Shown: positions 1 through 9,105, counted from the stretch's first letter. The stretch: DNA of 64,000 nt from Ensifer sp. LC11 (GCF_001695835.1 NZ_MBSO01000008.1:62001-126000); one strand, 5' to 3'. The notes: a model not told the origin generated them from the letters alone. Translations and numbers: made by a program.

Positions 1-329
1 AGCGACGTCGAAGAGATGTTGGCATCCTCAAGCGCCCGCCAGGCGAGCTGCAGCAGCACGCGCTGCTGCGGGTCCATATACATGGCCTCGCGCTGCGACA
101 TGCCGAAGACGGCAGGATCGAAATCATAGAGTTGGTCGAGCACGCCGGCGGCGAAGGAATAGGTCTTGCCCTGCGTGCCCATGACCGGATGCCAGAATCG
201 CGCGACGTCCCAGCGATCCGATGGAATGCTGGTGACGGTGCACTTGCCCTGACGAAGAAGTTTGAACAACGCCGAAGGCGATTCTGCTCCAGGGGCGAGG
301 CATGCACGCCCAATAATCTCAACAGCCAT
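1..329 (-). CDS. Type I polyketide/fatty-acid synthase, N-terminal ketosynthase (partial)
   Basis: This is the first ~109 residues of a large enzyme; the rest lies beyond the window start. The reading frame begins MAVEIIGRAC and contains the hallmark start of a beta-ketoacyl synthase domain: the P-S-D-R-W segment, then DPAVFGMSQREA and MDPQQRVLLQLAWRALEDA, which is the strongly conserved DPQQR region upstream of the active-site Cys. The KS domain would do the decarboxylative condensation of acyl chains. The gene is divergent from a capsule-type export lipoprotein. In Sinorhizobium a fatty-acid-synthase-like protein, RkpA, makes the lipid for K-antigen, so an RkpA-like role is an inference; a secondary-metabolite PKS is the alternative. 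Confidence 0.85.
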   Translation of the reverse strand, partial: MAVEIIGRACLAPGAESPSALFKLLRQGKCTVTSIPSDRWDVARFWHPVMGTQGKTYSFAAGVLDQLYDFDPAVFGMSQREAMYMDPQQRVLLQLAWRALEDANISSTS

Positions 330-735
330 GTATGATCGAACGCTCTAAACTGCCGTTAAAGTTGCATCTGCAATTGCCGGTCGGAAGCCGAAATGCAATC
401 GCCAATCGTCATGCTACCGAGCTTTCCCCGGTTATATTCGTTCCGCCTCATTAGTCAGCTTTTAACTTAAAGTCCCTAGCTTTCAACCCCAAAGGCTGAA
501 GATATACACGCTGTCAACGCCAGTCCAAGTCGGACAGGGCGACAAACCACGCTCAAGGTATCGAAGGTATGACCAGAAAGACGCGGGTCCAAATAATTTG
601 CCCGTCTTGGTCCTTGGATGACTTGTTGTGGGACGGCGATTGTGCTTTTCAGAGACCGGCGAAATCCCTGTCGGGAGATGATGCGGTGCAGAACTGTGAG
701 CAAAATCATGGCTGTGCTGAATTTGGAGTGTCGTA
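330..735. other. Divergent intergenic region between the synthase and the export gene
   Basis: About 400 bases without a credible gene. It is more AT-rich than its flanks, particularly around 345-480, and must hold the divergent promoters of the synthase and the export lipoprotein. Open frames on the minus strand here (for example 483-827) lack a family match and a good ribosome site. I could not fix promoter positions. Confidence 0.5.
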
Positions 736-1923
736 GTGAAACGAGTCAGTGCCCTTCTGCTTTGTTCCGCCCTCGTGGGATGCCAGGCCGTTCCGGCTGA
801 GGGGCCGCTGGCGGGAGCGATCGTCAAGGATGCCGGCCAGTCCGGCGCCGAGATCGGTCGCCAGAATGCGACCGTCTTCGATATCGTCGATGTGGATGGC
901 CGCTCCGCGCGTCTCGTTTCAGACTACGTCTCCTCGACTTTGAACCGCCGTTTCGGCGTCGGTGGCGGTGTTGGCCGGGTCGTCATCGGCGTCGGCGACG
1001 CGCTGAAGGTCTCGATCTTCGAGGCCGGCAGCGATGGGCTGTTCTCGACCGCCGAGTCCAAGCAGACGAGCATCGATCTCGTCGTTCAGCCGGATGGCAA
1101 GGCTGCGATTCCTTACGTGGGGCCCGTCCGCTTTGCCGGTCTGACGCTGGAGCAGGCACGCCAGGAGATCCTTGAGGCGCTGAAGCAGAAGGCGGTCGAG
1201 CCTGATGTTATCGTCACCAGCATGAGCACCGCTTCGCGCAACGTCACGGTTTCCGGCGCTGTCGGCAGGTCGTCCGTGGTGCCGTTGAGCCTGGTCGACG
1301 AAACGATCAACGAAGTCATCGCCAAGGCCGGTGGTCCGGCTGCGCAGCCCTATGAGACCTATGTCACGCTGGTGCGCGGCAAGAAGACCGGAACGGTCCT
1401 CCTGAAGTCGATTATCGAAAACCCGTCGGAAAACATTCACGTCAAGCCTGGCGACCAGATCTTCGTGACGCGTGATCCGCGCCGCTTCACCATCCTTGGC
1501 GCGGTCAAGGCCAACCAGCGCGTTGAATTCGGCGCCAACGACCTGAACCTGCTCGAAGCCATGGGCCTTGCCGGCGGCGGCTCGGATTACACGCTCGACA
1601 TGAAGGGCTACTTCATCTTCCGTTACGAAGAGCCCGATGTCGTCATGAGCCTGCTCGGCCAGCAACGCTTCAACGAGATGCTGCGTAAGGGCATGAAGAC
1701 CGACGGCATGGGGCGCTACCCGATCGTCTACCGCTTCGACATGAGCAAGCCGGATAGCCTGATCGTTGGCCAGACCTTCCCGATCAAGAACCGCGACGTC
1801 ATTTATGCGTCGCGCCATCCGTCGGTCGATTTCTCGAAATTCCTGAACTTCATCGCCCAGCCGGTCGGCATCGCCAATTCCGGCTTCTCGATCGCCGACA
1901 ACATCAACAGTTTGGGCAACTAG
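736..1923 (+). CDS. Wza/BexD-type polysaccharide export outer-membrane lipoprotein
   Basis: A 395-residue outer-membrane export protein that would form the exit channel for a capsular or exopolysaccharide. It starts at GTG 736 with GGAG eight bases upstream. The N-terminus is a lipoprotein signal with lipobox LVGC (lipidated Cys16). A poly_export segment follows (about residues 80-160: VVIGVGDALKVSIFEAG and QPDGKAAIPYVGPV are typical), then SLBB-like soluble-ligand domains (about 165-300, including PGDQIFV). It is followed by a strong terminator, so it is probably monocistronic. Its neighbour on the other strand is a lipid-making synthase, which fits capsule assembly. The exact polysaccharide cannot be told. 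Confidence 0.87.
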   Translation: MKRVSALLLCSALVGCQAVPAEGPLAGAIVKDAGQSGAEIGRQNATVFDIVDVDGRSARLVSDYVSSTLNRRFGVGGGVGRVVIGVGDALKVSIFEAGSDGLFSTAESKQTSIDLVVQPDGKAAIPYVGPVRFAGLTLEQARQEILEALKQKAVEPDVIVTSMSTASRNVTVSGAVGRSSVVPLSLVDETINEVIAKAGGPAAQPYETYVTLVRGKKTGTVLLKSIIENPSENIHVKPGDQIFVTRDPRRFTILGAVKANQRVEFGANDLNLLEAMGLAGGGSDYTLDMKGYFIFRYEEPDVVMSLLGQQRFNEMLRKGMKTDGMGRYPIVYRFDMSKPDSLIVGQTFPIKNRDVIYASRHPSVDFSKFLNFIAQPVGIANSGFSIADNINSLGN

Positions 1924-1940
1924 TCGCCCAAGGGCCCGAT

Positions 1941-1981
1941 GCAAAGGGCGTCGACCGAAAGGTCGGCGCCCTTTGCTTTTG
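1941..1981 (+). terminator. Rho-independent terminator of the export gene
   Basis: A 16-bp stem (1941-1956 with 1961-1976, one T-G wobble) closed by a GAAA tetraloop and followed by TTTTG. It starts 17 bases after the stop codon of the export lipoprotein. Confidence 0.88.
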
Positions 1982-2103
1982 TCTTGCCACTTGCGCGGCG
2001 AAGCATGCGGAACCGGCTTGTCGTCACTCAAATTCTGTGATTGATCTTGGACTTAAATCGATTTTTGTGATCGGTGAAAGTTGATCGGCCAAGGGGTCAA
2101 GTG

Positions 2104-2703
2104 ATGGCGGATAAAGCGTTGATCGTCGTGGATGTGCAGAACGATTTCTGCCCGGGCGGAGCGCTCGCGGTGGCCGGCGGTGACGAGATCGTGCCTGTCA
2201 TCAACGGCCTGATCGGCCGCTTTCAGCATGTCGTCTTGACGCAGGACTGGCATCCGGCCGGCCATTCGAGTTTTGCCTCCAGCCATCCGGGCAAAGCCCC
2301 ATTCGAGATGATCGCGATGCCCTATGGTGCGCAGACGCTCTGGCCGGACCACTGCGTTCAGGGCAGCGCCGGTGCGCAATTCCATCCGGCGCTCGAATGG
2401 ACTCGCGCCGAGCTTGTGATCCGCAAGGGCTTTCGACCCGAGATCGACAGCTACTCCGCCTTCTTCGAGAACGACCGTCGAACCCCGACCGGCCTTACCG
2501 GCTATCTCAGAGATCGCGGCATCAAGAAGGTGACGCTCTGCGGCCTGGCGACGGATTTTTGCGTCGCTTTCTCGGCACTCGACGCGGTTGCGCAGGGGTT
2601 CTCGACATCAGTCATTCTCGATGCCTGTCGGGGTATAGACCTCAACGGTTCGCTCCACGCCATGGTCACGCGCATGCGTGATGCCGGCGTTGAGCTGAAC
2701 TAG
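2104..2703 (+). CDS. pncA: Nicotinamidase
   Basis: Hydrolyses nicotinamide to nicotinate, the first step of NAD salvage. The 199-residue product is an isochorismatase-fold enzyme with the full catalytic triad D10 (VVDVQNDF), K108 (IRKG) and C153 (ATDFCV), and the metal ligands D48, H50 and H54 (QDWHPAGH). I chose ATG 2104 because AAGGGG at 2091-2096 gives normal spacing; an upstream GTG at 2074 would add ten atypical residues. The next gene, 40 bases downstream on the same strand, is pncB, which uses the product. The two are almost certainly one salvage operon. Confidence 0.94.
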   Translation: MADKALIVVDVQNDFCPGGALAVAGGDEIVPVINGLIGRFQHVVLTQDWHPAGHSSFASSHPGKAPFEMIAMPYGAQTLWPDHCVQGSAGAQFHPALEWTRAELVIRKGFRPEIDSYSAFFENDRRTPTGLTGYLRDRGIKKVTLCGLATDFCVAFSALDAVAQGFSTSVILDACRGIDLNGSLHAMVTRMRDAGVELN

Positions 2704-2742
2704 GGTCGGGCGCGGCGCGCTGAGGAAGGAGCAGTTTCACCG

Positions 2743-4047
2743 ATGACGAAGACCGATATTGCCAGGCGTGTCTACAACCATACCTGGAAGCTTGACCCGA
2801 TCGTGCGCAGCCTGCTGGACACGGATTTCTACAAGCTCCTGATGCTGCAGATGATCTGGCAGCTCTACCCGGAAGTCGACGCGACCTTCTCGCTGATCAA
2901 CCGCACGAAGACGGTGCGGCTTGCCGACGAGATCGACGAGCAGGAATTGCGTGAGCAACTTGACCATGCGCGCGAACTGCGCTTCTCCAAGAAGGAGATG
3001 ATCTGGCTTGCCGGTAACACGTTCTATGGTCGCAAGCAGATCTTCTCGCCGGAGTTTCTCGCCTGGCTTTCCAAGTTCCGCCTGCCGGACTACGAGCTGA
3101 AGCGCCGCGACGGCCAGTTCGAACTGACGTTCCGTGGCCGATGGGCCGAGACGACCATGTGGGAAATCCCGGCGCTGGCGATCATCAACGAACTGCGCTC
3201 GCGCTCGGCGATGAAGGGCCTCGGCCCCTTTACGCTCGACGTGCTCTATGCCCGCGCCAAGGCGAAGATGTGGTCGAAGGTCGAGCGCCTTCGGCAGTAT
3301 CCGAACCTCAGGATCTCGGATTTCGGCACGCGCCGCCGCCACAGCTTCCTCTGGCAGCGCTGGTGCGTCGAGGCGCTGAAGGAAGGGATCGGCAGTTCCT
3401 TCTCCGGCACCAGCAACGTGCTGCTCGCCATGGACAATGATCTGGAAGCGCTTGGCACCAACGCACATGAGCTGCCTATGGTGGCGGCAGCCCTTGCCCG
3501 CAACGACAAGGAACTCGCCGCCGCCCCCTACAAGGTGCTGCAGGACTGGAACCAGCTCTATGGCGGCAACCTGTTGATCGTGCTTCCCGACGCTTTTGGA
3601 ACGGCGGCGTTCCTGCGCGATGCGCCCAAATGGGTGGCGGATTGGACGGGCTTCCGGCCGGACAGCGCGCCGCCGATCGAAGGCGGCGAGAAGATTCTCG
3701 CCTGGTGGAAGAAGATGGGCCGCGACCCGCGCGAAAAACTCCTGATCTTCTCCGATGGTCTCGACGTCGAGACGATCATCGAGACCTACCGGCATTTCGA
3801 AGGGCGCGTGCGCATGAGCTTCGGCTGGGGCACCAACCTCACCAATGATTTCGCCGATTGCGCGCCGACGGAAATCCGTGGCCTCAACCCGATCTCGATC
3901 GTCTGCAAGGTCAGCGAGGCCGATGGCCGCCCGGCGGTGAAACTCTCCGACAATCCGCGCAAAGCCACTGGCGACCCGGCGGAGGTCGAACGCTACCTCA
4001 AGTTCTTTGGCTCACAGGATTTCGTCGAGCAGGCGGTCAAGGTCTGA
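2743..4047 (+). CDS. pncB: Nicotinate phosphoribosyltransferase
   Basis: Joins nicotinate to PRPP, driven by ATP, to make nicotinate mononucleotide; it follows nicotinamidase in the Preiss-Handler salvage route. The 434-residue length fits the bacterial PncB family. Recognisable blocks are [16 protein letters not shown] near the N-terminus, [11 protein letters not shown] and the GTNAHELPM segment with the histidine that is phosphorylated during catalysis, then [10 protein letters not shown] and [10 protein letters not shown] for phosphate and PRPP binding. ATG 2743 follows a GAAGGAG ribosome site. Confidence 0.95.
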   Translation: MTKTDIARRVYNHTWKLDPIVRSLLDTDFYKLLMLQMIWQLYPEVDATFSLINRTKTVRLADEIDEQELREQLDHARELRFSKKEMIWLAGNTFYGRKQIFSPEFLAWLSKFRLPDYELKRRDGQFELTFRGRWAETTMWEIPALAIINELRSRSAMKGLGPFTLDVLYARAKAKMWSKVERLRQYPNLRISDFGTRRRHSFLWQRWCVEALKEGIGSSFSGTSNVLLAMDNDLEALGTNAHELPMVAAALARNDKELAAAPYKVLQDWNQLYGGNLLIVLPDAFGTAAFLRDAPKWVADWTGFRPDSAPPIEGGEKILAWWKKMGRDPREKLLIFSDGLDVETIIETYRHFEGRVRMSFGWGTNLTNDFADCAPTEIRGLNPISIVCKVSEADGRPAVKLSDNPRKATGDPAEVERYLKFFGSQDFVEQAVKV

Positions 4048-4102
4048 GGTCACGTTATCCCGGACAGGCGCGGCGCGGTTTTCTGTCTGCAATCACGTTG
4101 CC

Positions 4103-4130
4103 AAAAAAGAAACCGGCAGATGCCGGTTTC
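4103..4130 (-). terminator. Terminator, best on the minus strand
   Basis: A perfect 10-bp inverted repeat (4109-4118 with 4121-4130). On the minus strand it is followed by six T residues, which would end transcripts coming from the 24-residue protein gene and the DnaB-like gene. On the plus strand there is no T tract, but the stem may still trim the 3' end of pncB mRNA. Confidence 0.72.
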
Positions 4131-4241
4131 AAAAGGGGATCAAAGATGTTGCGACTGTCCATCATCGCAATGTCAAATCTGGCAGTGGAATCTTAAGGTT
4201 GCGTTAAGGCGCCAACCTGCCGTTGCGTTTTGCTTTCTTCT

Positions 4242-4316
4242 CTAGAACACGAACATGTAGAGAAGGATGATGACGATGAGCGGCACGCCCATCAGCCAGA
4301 GAACGATACCTTTCAT
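4242..4316 (-). CDS. 24-residue single-span membrane protein
   Basis: A very small gene, ATG 4316 to TAG 4242, encoding a protein that is almost entirely one hydrophobic helix (MKGIVLWLMGVPLIVIILLY then MFVF). A perfect GGAGG ribosome site lies at 4324-4328, seven bases from the start. I recall near-identical tiny proteins from other Rhizobiales, but this is memory, not a search. It would insert in the inner membrane. It sits between pncB and the DnaB-like gene, upstream of the minus-strand terminator at 4103-4130. Function unknown. Confidence 0.72.
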   Translation of the reverse strand: MKGIVLWLMGVPLIVIILLYMFVF

Positions 4317-4380
4317 CGAGAAGCCTCCGCGTTACTGCCTTTGAAACGGTAACGCGGCATCGGGGAATACGTTCCCCGCG

Positions 4381-5106
4381 TCAGCCGCGCAGGTTGGCGC
4401 GCCTCACGTCATGGTACTCTCCCTTGCTCAGGAACCAGGTCTCGTCGAAAAGTCCGAGGTCCAGCGGATTCGGCAACCGGATATCGCCAATGTCGGGAAA
4501 CGGCTTCGTCGCAGCATCATAGGACCGGTCGATCTGCGATATGAAAACGAAGATAAGCCCGCGTTCACGTGCGTATGCTCTCAGCGTGCGGACCTGATCG
4601 CTGACCGCAGGATTTTCGCGCCTCTGGTCGAGAAGTTGCAAGTAGTCCACGACCACCAGTGTACCACTTGGCGCCAGGGCCAGCTTCCCGATGATGTAAT
4701 CGGCGCTGATCGCATCGGAGCAGTCGATTTCGAACAGCGGGGCAAACCGGGCATAGTCCACCCCCATGGCAGAAAGCCGGTTGATCACGTCGTTCACCGT
4801 GTATTCCAGCGTGAAGAAGAACGCCCGATGGCCTGACTTCATCGCATCCACGGCGAGCTCAAGGCTTTTCAGCGTCTTGCCCTGTCCGGGCCGCGCGCCG
4901 AGAAGAACAAGATCCCCAGGTCTCAGCCGGGTCAAAAGCATGGCGGCCGGATTGGCCGCTGCGTGTCGCGCGGCAAGCAGGCTCCAGTCGGCATAGCCCT
5001 CGTCAACGGCGATACGATTGAGCGCCTCATGGAGCGGGATGTTTTGGTCACGGGCCAGGCGCTTGGCCTTGCGCTTCAAGTGATAGATCGGCGCAGACAG
5101 TCTCAT
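4381..5106 (-). CDS. DnaB-like RecA-fold ATPase, short form
   Basis: A 241-residue protein with the ATPase core of replicative helicase DnaB but without its primase-binding N-terminal domain. Walker A is GARPGQGKT (residues 70-78) and Walker B with the DnaB-typical tail is VVVDYLQLL (151-159). FISQID (about 190) corresponds to the sensor region. The first ~55 residues are basic and helical and may bind nucleic acid. A GGAGG ribosome site precedes ATG 5106. Such short DnaB-like proteins are found as chromosomal genes in rhizobia; a role in DNA metabolism is likely, but helicase activity is unproven and other RecA/KaiC-type roles are possible. Confidence 0.75.
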   Translation of the reverse strand: MRLSAPIYHLKRKAKRLARDQNIPLHEALNRIAVDEGYADWSLLAARHAAANPAAMLLTRLRPGDLVLLGARPGQGKTLKSLELAVDAMKSGHRAFFFTLEYTVNDVINRLSAMGVDYARFAPLFEIDCSDAISADYIIGKLALAPSGTLVVVDYLQLLDQRRENPAVSDQVRTLRAYARERGLIFVFISQIDRSYDAATKPFPDIGDIRLPNPLDLGLFDETWFLSKGEYHDVRRANLRG

Positions 5107-5416
5107 CGGTAACCTCCTGATGCGAGCGATCTTCGCAGCCCCTCCTTATGCTCAATGCCCGGACAGTCGGTTCGATGGTGAGAGTGCCCCGTATGAAATC
5201 TACTTTCCCTATGCGGAGGGGGGAGGCGTGGGCGCGCCCGAATCGGAGGATAGCGCAGGAGGTAATTGTGGGTCGAGATATCAAGTGTTTTGCGTTCAAG
5301 CGTCTTAAAAACCTAGCCAGCACACCAGCCCTGAGATTTTTGTGGTTCCCGCATAGAGGGAGTGGAAATGTGATATGCAACTCACTATCTAGATGAGAAG
5401 GTTGTTGGGGAAATCG
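5107..5416. other. Low-GC intergenic region before the AbiTii gene
   Basis: About 310 bases between two divergent genes. It carries the promoter of the DnaB-like gene (its GGAGG is at the left edge) and the upstream region of the AbiTii gene. From about 5280 onward the base composition is clearly more AT-rich than the chromosome around it. I see no gene, no repeat and no copy of the tRNA-Thr 3' end. Confidence 0.5.
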
Positions 5417-6313
5417 ATGTCCGGATTGATCGAAGAAATACAAAGAGATGCGCTCGACAAAAGTGTGGCGACAGACGCCCTGCTGCGCAGGGTCAAGCTC
5501 GCGGCCGCGAAGCTCCAACTTGACACACTCGAAATATGGGTTGAGCACGAATTGAATGGCTATAGAGGAGAGCTTCCAGACTACAGAAAAATCATCGGGC
5601 AGCCGGCCGCATGGAATCCTTACAATGGATGGATTCCTGTATTTTCCTCAGATGAGAAGTTCATGGAGCTAATAAGTGAGGCTCCGATTCGGCAATCCGT
5701 TGCCACGTTGCAGGATCTCATCGACAACAACGCTGGGGGCTCGCTGCATTTCCCTCTGCCGTCCGGACTAGTCGCGAAGCTCAACGAACTTATGAATTTC
5801 CAGACCTCTCGCATGGTTCTTCAATTCGGCCGGGGTCACATCATCGGGATACTGGATACCGTTCGAAACATGGTTCTGGAGTGGGCTATCCAGATGGAGA
5901 AGAAAGGTGTGCTCGGTCACAGTATGTCGTTCGATACGAATGAGAAGATTCAGGCGAAGCAGGCGATGACGACATTCAACATAGGTAACATTGGAAGCTT
6001 TGTAGGTAACTTGGGAGCTGGAAATACGTCCGGAGATATCGTCGCATCGATCGATGTTGTCGATAGAGTCAAGGATGTGATCGAGAAGATCAGGCTATCA
6101 AGTACTGCATTGGTAGACGGCGGGATTGATGGGCATCAACTCTCGTCAAATCTCGCGGAGCTTGAGGCAGAGGCAAATTCTGCGGAACCCAAGCGCGGCC
6201 GGCTGAAAGGGCTGTTGGAGGATACTCGGACAATTCTGACAGGTGCTGCAGGGAATCTCACGGCAGAAGGCGCTATCGCGATGGTCTCTGCGATTGCTGG
6301 TGCTCTTGGTTAG
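5417..6313 (+). CDS. AbiTii-domain protein, candidate phage-defence factor
   Basis: A 298-residue protein whose first ~85 residues match the AbiTii domain named after the lactococcal abortive-infection protein: SGLIEEIQRDAL, then LRRVKLAAAKLQLDTLEIW, then VEHELNGYRGELPDYR. The middle (about 100-190) is helical, followed by a Gly/Asn-rich stretch (NIGNIGSFVGNLGAGN) and a small-residue C-terminus that may touch membranes. I chose ATG 5417 rather than 5393 because GGGGAA lies at the right distance and the domain begins here. It stands alone, in lower-GC DNA, next to tRNA-Thr. Defence activity is inferred from the domain name only. Confidence 0.72.
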   Translation: MSGLIEEIQRDALDKSVATDALLRRVKLAAAKLQLDTLEIWVEHELNGYRGELPDYRKIIGQPAAWNPYNGWIPVFSSDEKFMELISEAPIRQSVATLQDLIDNNAGGSLHFPLPSGLVAKLNELMNFQTSRMVLQFGRGHIIGILDTVRNMVLEWAIQMEKKGVLGHSMSFDTNEKIQAKQAMTTFNIGNIGSFVGNLGAGNTSGDIVASIDVVDRVKDVIEKIRLSSTALVDGGIDGHQLSSNLAELEAEANSAEPKRGRLKGLLEDTRTILTGAAGNLTAEGAIAMVSAIAGALG

Positions 6314-6531
6314 TTTTGCTCGCTGGCGACCGTGACTGTTCGATAGGTTCTACGAGAAGGTTATGAGCGCCCTTTAGATATAGCGAGGCCTTGTTGCAGC
6401 CAGTGAAGCGATAAACTGGGGTACTGCCCAGCCGTGCCGTAGAGAAGACCGCCCATATGTATGGGTCTATCGCACGCAGTAGCAGAAATGCTTTTTACTG
6501 TATGAACTGGTTGTATTCTTTCTAGGAAAAC

Positions 6532-6606
6532 TGGTGCTGCTAGAGAGATTTGAACTCTCGGCCTCTCCCTTACCAAGGGAGTGCTCTACCCCTGAGCTAT
6601 AGCAGC
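6532..6606 (-). tRNA. tRNA-Thr (GGT)
   Basis: Seventy-five bases including an encoded CCA end. The acceptor stem is GCTGCTA/TAGCAGC, and the anticodon stem CTCCC/GGGAG encloses loop TTGGTAA with anticodon GGT, reading ACC/ACU threonine codons. T-arm sequence GTTCAAATC is canonical. The lower-GC AbiTii gene lies just beyond its 3' end, the usual side for tRNA-targeted insertions. Confidence 0.96.
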
Positions 6607-6763
6607 ATCTGGCGGCCGGTTCGTGTGTCAGCCGCATCAAGCGAGGGGGCTATTGCCATAGCTTGGCGGGGAGTGCAAGCCGCATTTCGAAGTTTTTCGT
6701 GAAGAGCTGTGAGAAAAGTCCTTGCCGCTTCCGAAGCCCCTGGTTTTGCGCTAAGGCATGTCC

Positions 6764-7009
6764 ATGCAGATAGACGACGATGAAGGCGAGAAAAGCGGGC
6801 CGGCGCCTGAGGGGCGGCAGGCCGCAGGTGAGGTTCGCCCGAAAAAGATGAAGGACACGACCGAGGCCGACCTGAAAAAGGCACGTCTCGCCAGGAATTT
6901 GCGCGACAATCTCATGCGCCGCAAGCAGCAGATGCGGGCGCGCCGGTCCGGTGCTGCCGATGAGATCAGCGGCCTGCCTGCCGCAAAAACGGACGAATCC
7001 CAAGATTAG
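6764..7009 (+). CDS. Small charged protein of unknown function
   Basis: An 81-residue hydrophilic protein (MQIDDDEGEK start). The centre is strongly basic: LKKARLARNLRDNLMRRKQQ followed by MRARR. It has no signal peptide and no membrane span. ATG 6764 is preferred over 6758 because AAGG at 6753-6756 is then seven bases away instead of one. It sits upstream of murA on the same strand, separated by a repeat element. The basic helix suggests nucleic-acid or ribosome contact, but that is a guess. Confidence 0.65.
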   Translation: MQIDDDEGEKSGPAPEGRQAAGEVRPKKMKDTTEADLKKARLARNLRDNLMRRKQQMRARRSGAADEISGLPAAKTDESQD

Positions 7010-7080
7010 TAGGGGCAAGGGGCGGCGTACGCCGCCTGCTTTCCAATTGCGGGCGGCACGGCCGTCCGGCGTTTTATGGC

Positions 7081-7169
7081 ATAATTCCCCGGATCGAAAC
7101 TGATCTGAGGAGATCGACTGAATTGTTACGGCGACCTTTGCACGCTTGCATGGAAGGGCGCCGTTCTAG
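7081..7169. repeat. Diverged RIME-like double palindrome upstream of murA
   Basis: Aligns base for base with the two better copies at 9121-9218 and 11554-11650: ATAATTCC, then a GATC-centred part, then GTTACGGCGACCTTTGC and a GCGCCGTTCTAG end. The left palindrome is badly degraded, the right one partly kept. It is the weakest of three copies in this window. Confidence 0.55.
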
Positions 7170-7265
7170 GCACTTCTAATTTCGCGGCATCTCCACTAAA
7201 GAGGCGCCTTCAGACAACATCGGATTTTTTTTGGAAAGGCGGGCCAAGCCCGTTGAAGAGGCCTC

Positions 7266-8558
7266 ATGGATCGCATCAGGATTGTAGGCGGCAACAAGCT
7301 TAACGGCGTCATCCCGATTTCCGGCGCCAAGAATGCGGCTCTGCCGCTGATGATCGCGTCGCTACTGACCGACGACACGCTGACGCTCGAAAACGTGCCG
7401 CATCTGGCCGACGTCGAGCAGCTGATCCGCATCCTCGGCAACCATGGCGTCGACATTTCCGTCAACGGCCGCCGCGAGCGCCAGGGCGAAAGCTACGCCC
7501 GCACCATCCATTTCACCTGCCGCAACATCGTCGATACGACCGCGCCTTACGAGCTGGTCTCGAAGATGCGCGCGAGCTTCTGGGTCATCGGTCCGCTCCT
7601 GGCCCGCGAAGGCAAGGCCCGCGTTTCGCTGCCCGGCGGCTGCGCCATCGGCACGCGTCCGGTCGATCTCTTCATCGAGGGCCTTCAGGCGCTGAGCGCC
7701 AATATCGAGATCGATGGCGGCTACGTCAACGCGACGGCGCCGGCTGGCGGCTTGATCGGCGCGCGCTACACCTTCCCGAAGGTTTCCGTCGGTGCGACCC
7801 ACGTCTTGATGATGGCCGCGACGCTTGCCAACGGCACCACGGTGCTTGGCAACGCCGCACGCGAGCCGGAGGTCGCCGACCTCGCCAACTGCCTCAACGC
7901 CATGGGCGCCAAGATTACCGGCCAGGGTACCTCGACGATCACCATCGAGGGCGTGCGTTCGCTCTCCGGCGCCCGCCACCGTGTCCTGCCGGACCGGATC
8001 GAGACCGGCACCTATGCCATGGCGGTCGCCATGACCGGCGGCGACGTCATCCTTGAAGACACCGACATGGCGCTGCTCGACACCGCGCTTGAGGCGATCC
8101 GCCGCGCCGGTGCCGAAATTACCGAGACCAACAGCGGTATCCGCGTCGTGCGCAACGGCGCCGGCATCAAGCCGGTCGATATCGTCACCGATCCCTTCCC
8201 GGGCTTCCCGACCGACCTGCAGGCGCAGTTCATGGGCCTGATGACCATGGCGAATGGCACCTCGCACATCACCGAGACGATCTTCGAAAACCGTTTCATG
8301 CATGTGCAGGAACTGGCCCGCCTCGGCGCGAAGATCTCGCTCTCTGGACAAACCGCCAAGATCGAAGGCGTCAGCCGGCTGAAGGGCGCGCCGGTCATGG
8401 CAACCGACCTTCGCGCCTCGGTCTCGCTCGTCATCGCCGGCCTTGCCGCCGAAGGCGAAACCATGGTCTCGCGCGTCTACCACCTCGACCGCGGCTTCGA
8501 GCGTCTTGAAGAGAAGCTCACCCGCTGCGGCGCCCATGTCGAGCGCGTCAGCGACTGA
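7266..8558 (+). CDS. murA: UDP-N-acetylglucosamine 1-carboxyvinyltransferase
   Basis: Transfers enolpyruvate from PEP to UDP-GlcNAc, the first committed step of peptidoglycan precursor synthesis in the cytoplasm. The 430-residue length is normal. [20 protein letters not shown] at the N-terminus carries the catalytic Lys/Asn segment, and [14 protein letters not shown] carries Cys126, the cysteine attacked by fosfomycin. The two-domain inside-out repeat pattern continues to the C-terminus ([14 protein letters not shown]). ATG 7266 follows GAAGAGG. It opens a co-directional housekeeping run that continues to yacG. Confidence 0.96.
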   Translation: MDRIRIVGGNKLNGVIPISGAKNAALPLMIASLLTDDTLTLENVPHLADVEQLIRILGNHGVDISVNGRRERQGESYARTIHFTCRNIVDTTAPYELVSKMRASFWVIGPLLAREGKARVSLPGGCAIGTRPVDLFIEGLQALSANIEIDGGYVNATAPAGGLIGARYTFPKVSVGATHVLMMAATLANGTTVLGNAAREPEVADLANCLNAMGAKITGQGTSTITIEGVRSLSGARHRVLPDRIETGTYAMAVAMTGGDVILEDTDMALLDTALEAIRRAGAEITETNSGIRVVRNGAGIKPVDIVTDPFPGFPTDLQAQFMGLMTMANGTSHITETIFENRFMHVQELARLGAKISLSGQTAKIEGVSRLKGAPVMATDLRASVSLVIAGLAAEGETMVSRVYHLDRGFERLEEKLTRCGAHVERVSD

Positions 8559-8664
8559 TTTGATCCGTTGCGCCTGATGCCGTTGCGGTTTCAGGCGCAA
8601 CATCCTATGTCCATTTCAATTGTGGCACGGCAAGATGTGCGGCGAAACGAAAGGAATGGACGGC

Positions 8665-9105
8665 ATGAATGGTCTGAAGCTGCTGGCGCTTGACGAGGAA
8701 GATCTCGCGATTGTCTCCGCTCACGTTCAGGATGCCGTGTTCAAGGTATCGGGGCTGGAATATGACGCCCGCCGCAAGCAGTTTTCGCTCGTCGTCAATC
8801 GCTTCGTCTGGGAGACAGCCGAGGGCAAGCGTCGTTCGTTCGAGCGCCGGCGGGCGCTCCTCCTGTTCAAGCGGGTGAATGCGGTGCGCTCCGTCGGCTT
8901 CGATCGACGCGATGGCGAGGCGGTTCTTGACCTGCTGGCGCTCAAGTTCACCGTGCGCGGCGAGGCGCCGGAAGGCACGATCGAACTGGTTCTGGCCGGC
9001 GACGCCTCGATCGCGCTTGACGTCGAATGCATCGAAACGCAGCTTGCGGATACCGGCGGGGCGTGGGAAACCGCTTTCAAGCCCAAGCATCCCGAAGGCG
9101 CTTGA
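8665..9105 (+). CDS. DUF2948 family protein
   Basis: A 146-residue protein of a family found almost only in Alphaproteobacteria, usually beside hisD as here. The pattern LKLLALDEEDLAIVSAHVQD and the later RRRALLLFKRV are the family marks. It is soluble, with no signal or membrane segment. Start ATG 8665 has AAAGGA nine bases upstream; ATG 8656 would add three residues. The linkage with hisD is conserved but no biochemical role is known to me. Confidence 0.82.
   Translation: MNGLKLLALDEEDLAIVSAHVQDAVFKVSGLEYDARRKQFSLVVNRFVWETAEGKRRSFERRRALLLFKRVNAVRSVGFDRRDGEAVLDLLALKFTVRGEAPEGTIELVLAGDASIALDVECIETQLADTGGAWETAFKPKHPEGA

Noticed and set aside
919-2031. 370-codon minus-strand frame opposite the export lipoprotein
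   Set aside because: Shadow frame; Arg/Asp-rich product with no motif, while the plus strand shows lipobox, domains and terminator.
5393-5416. Upstream ATG for the AbiTii gene
   Set aside because: No ribosome site before 5393; the next ATG at 5417 has GGGGAA and matches the domain start.
7362-8603. 413-codon minus-strand frame over murA
   Set aside because: Shadow of the unmistakable murA gene.
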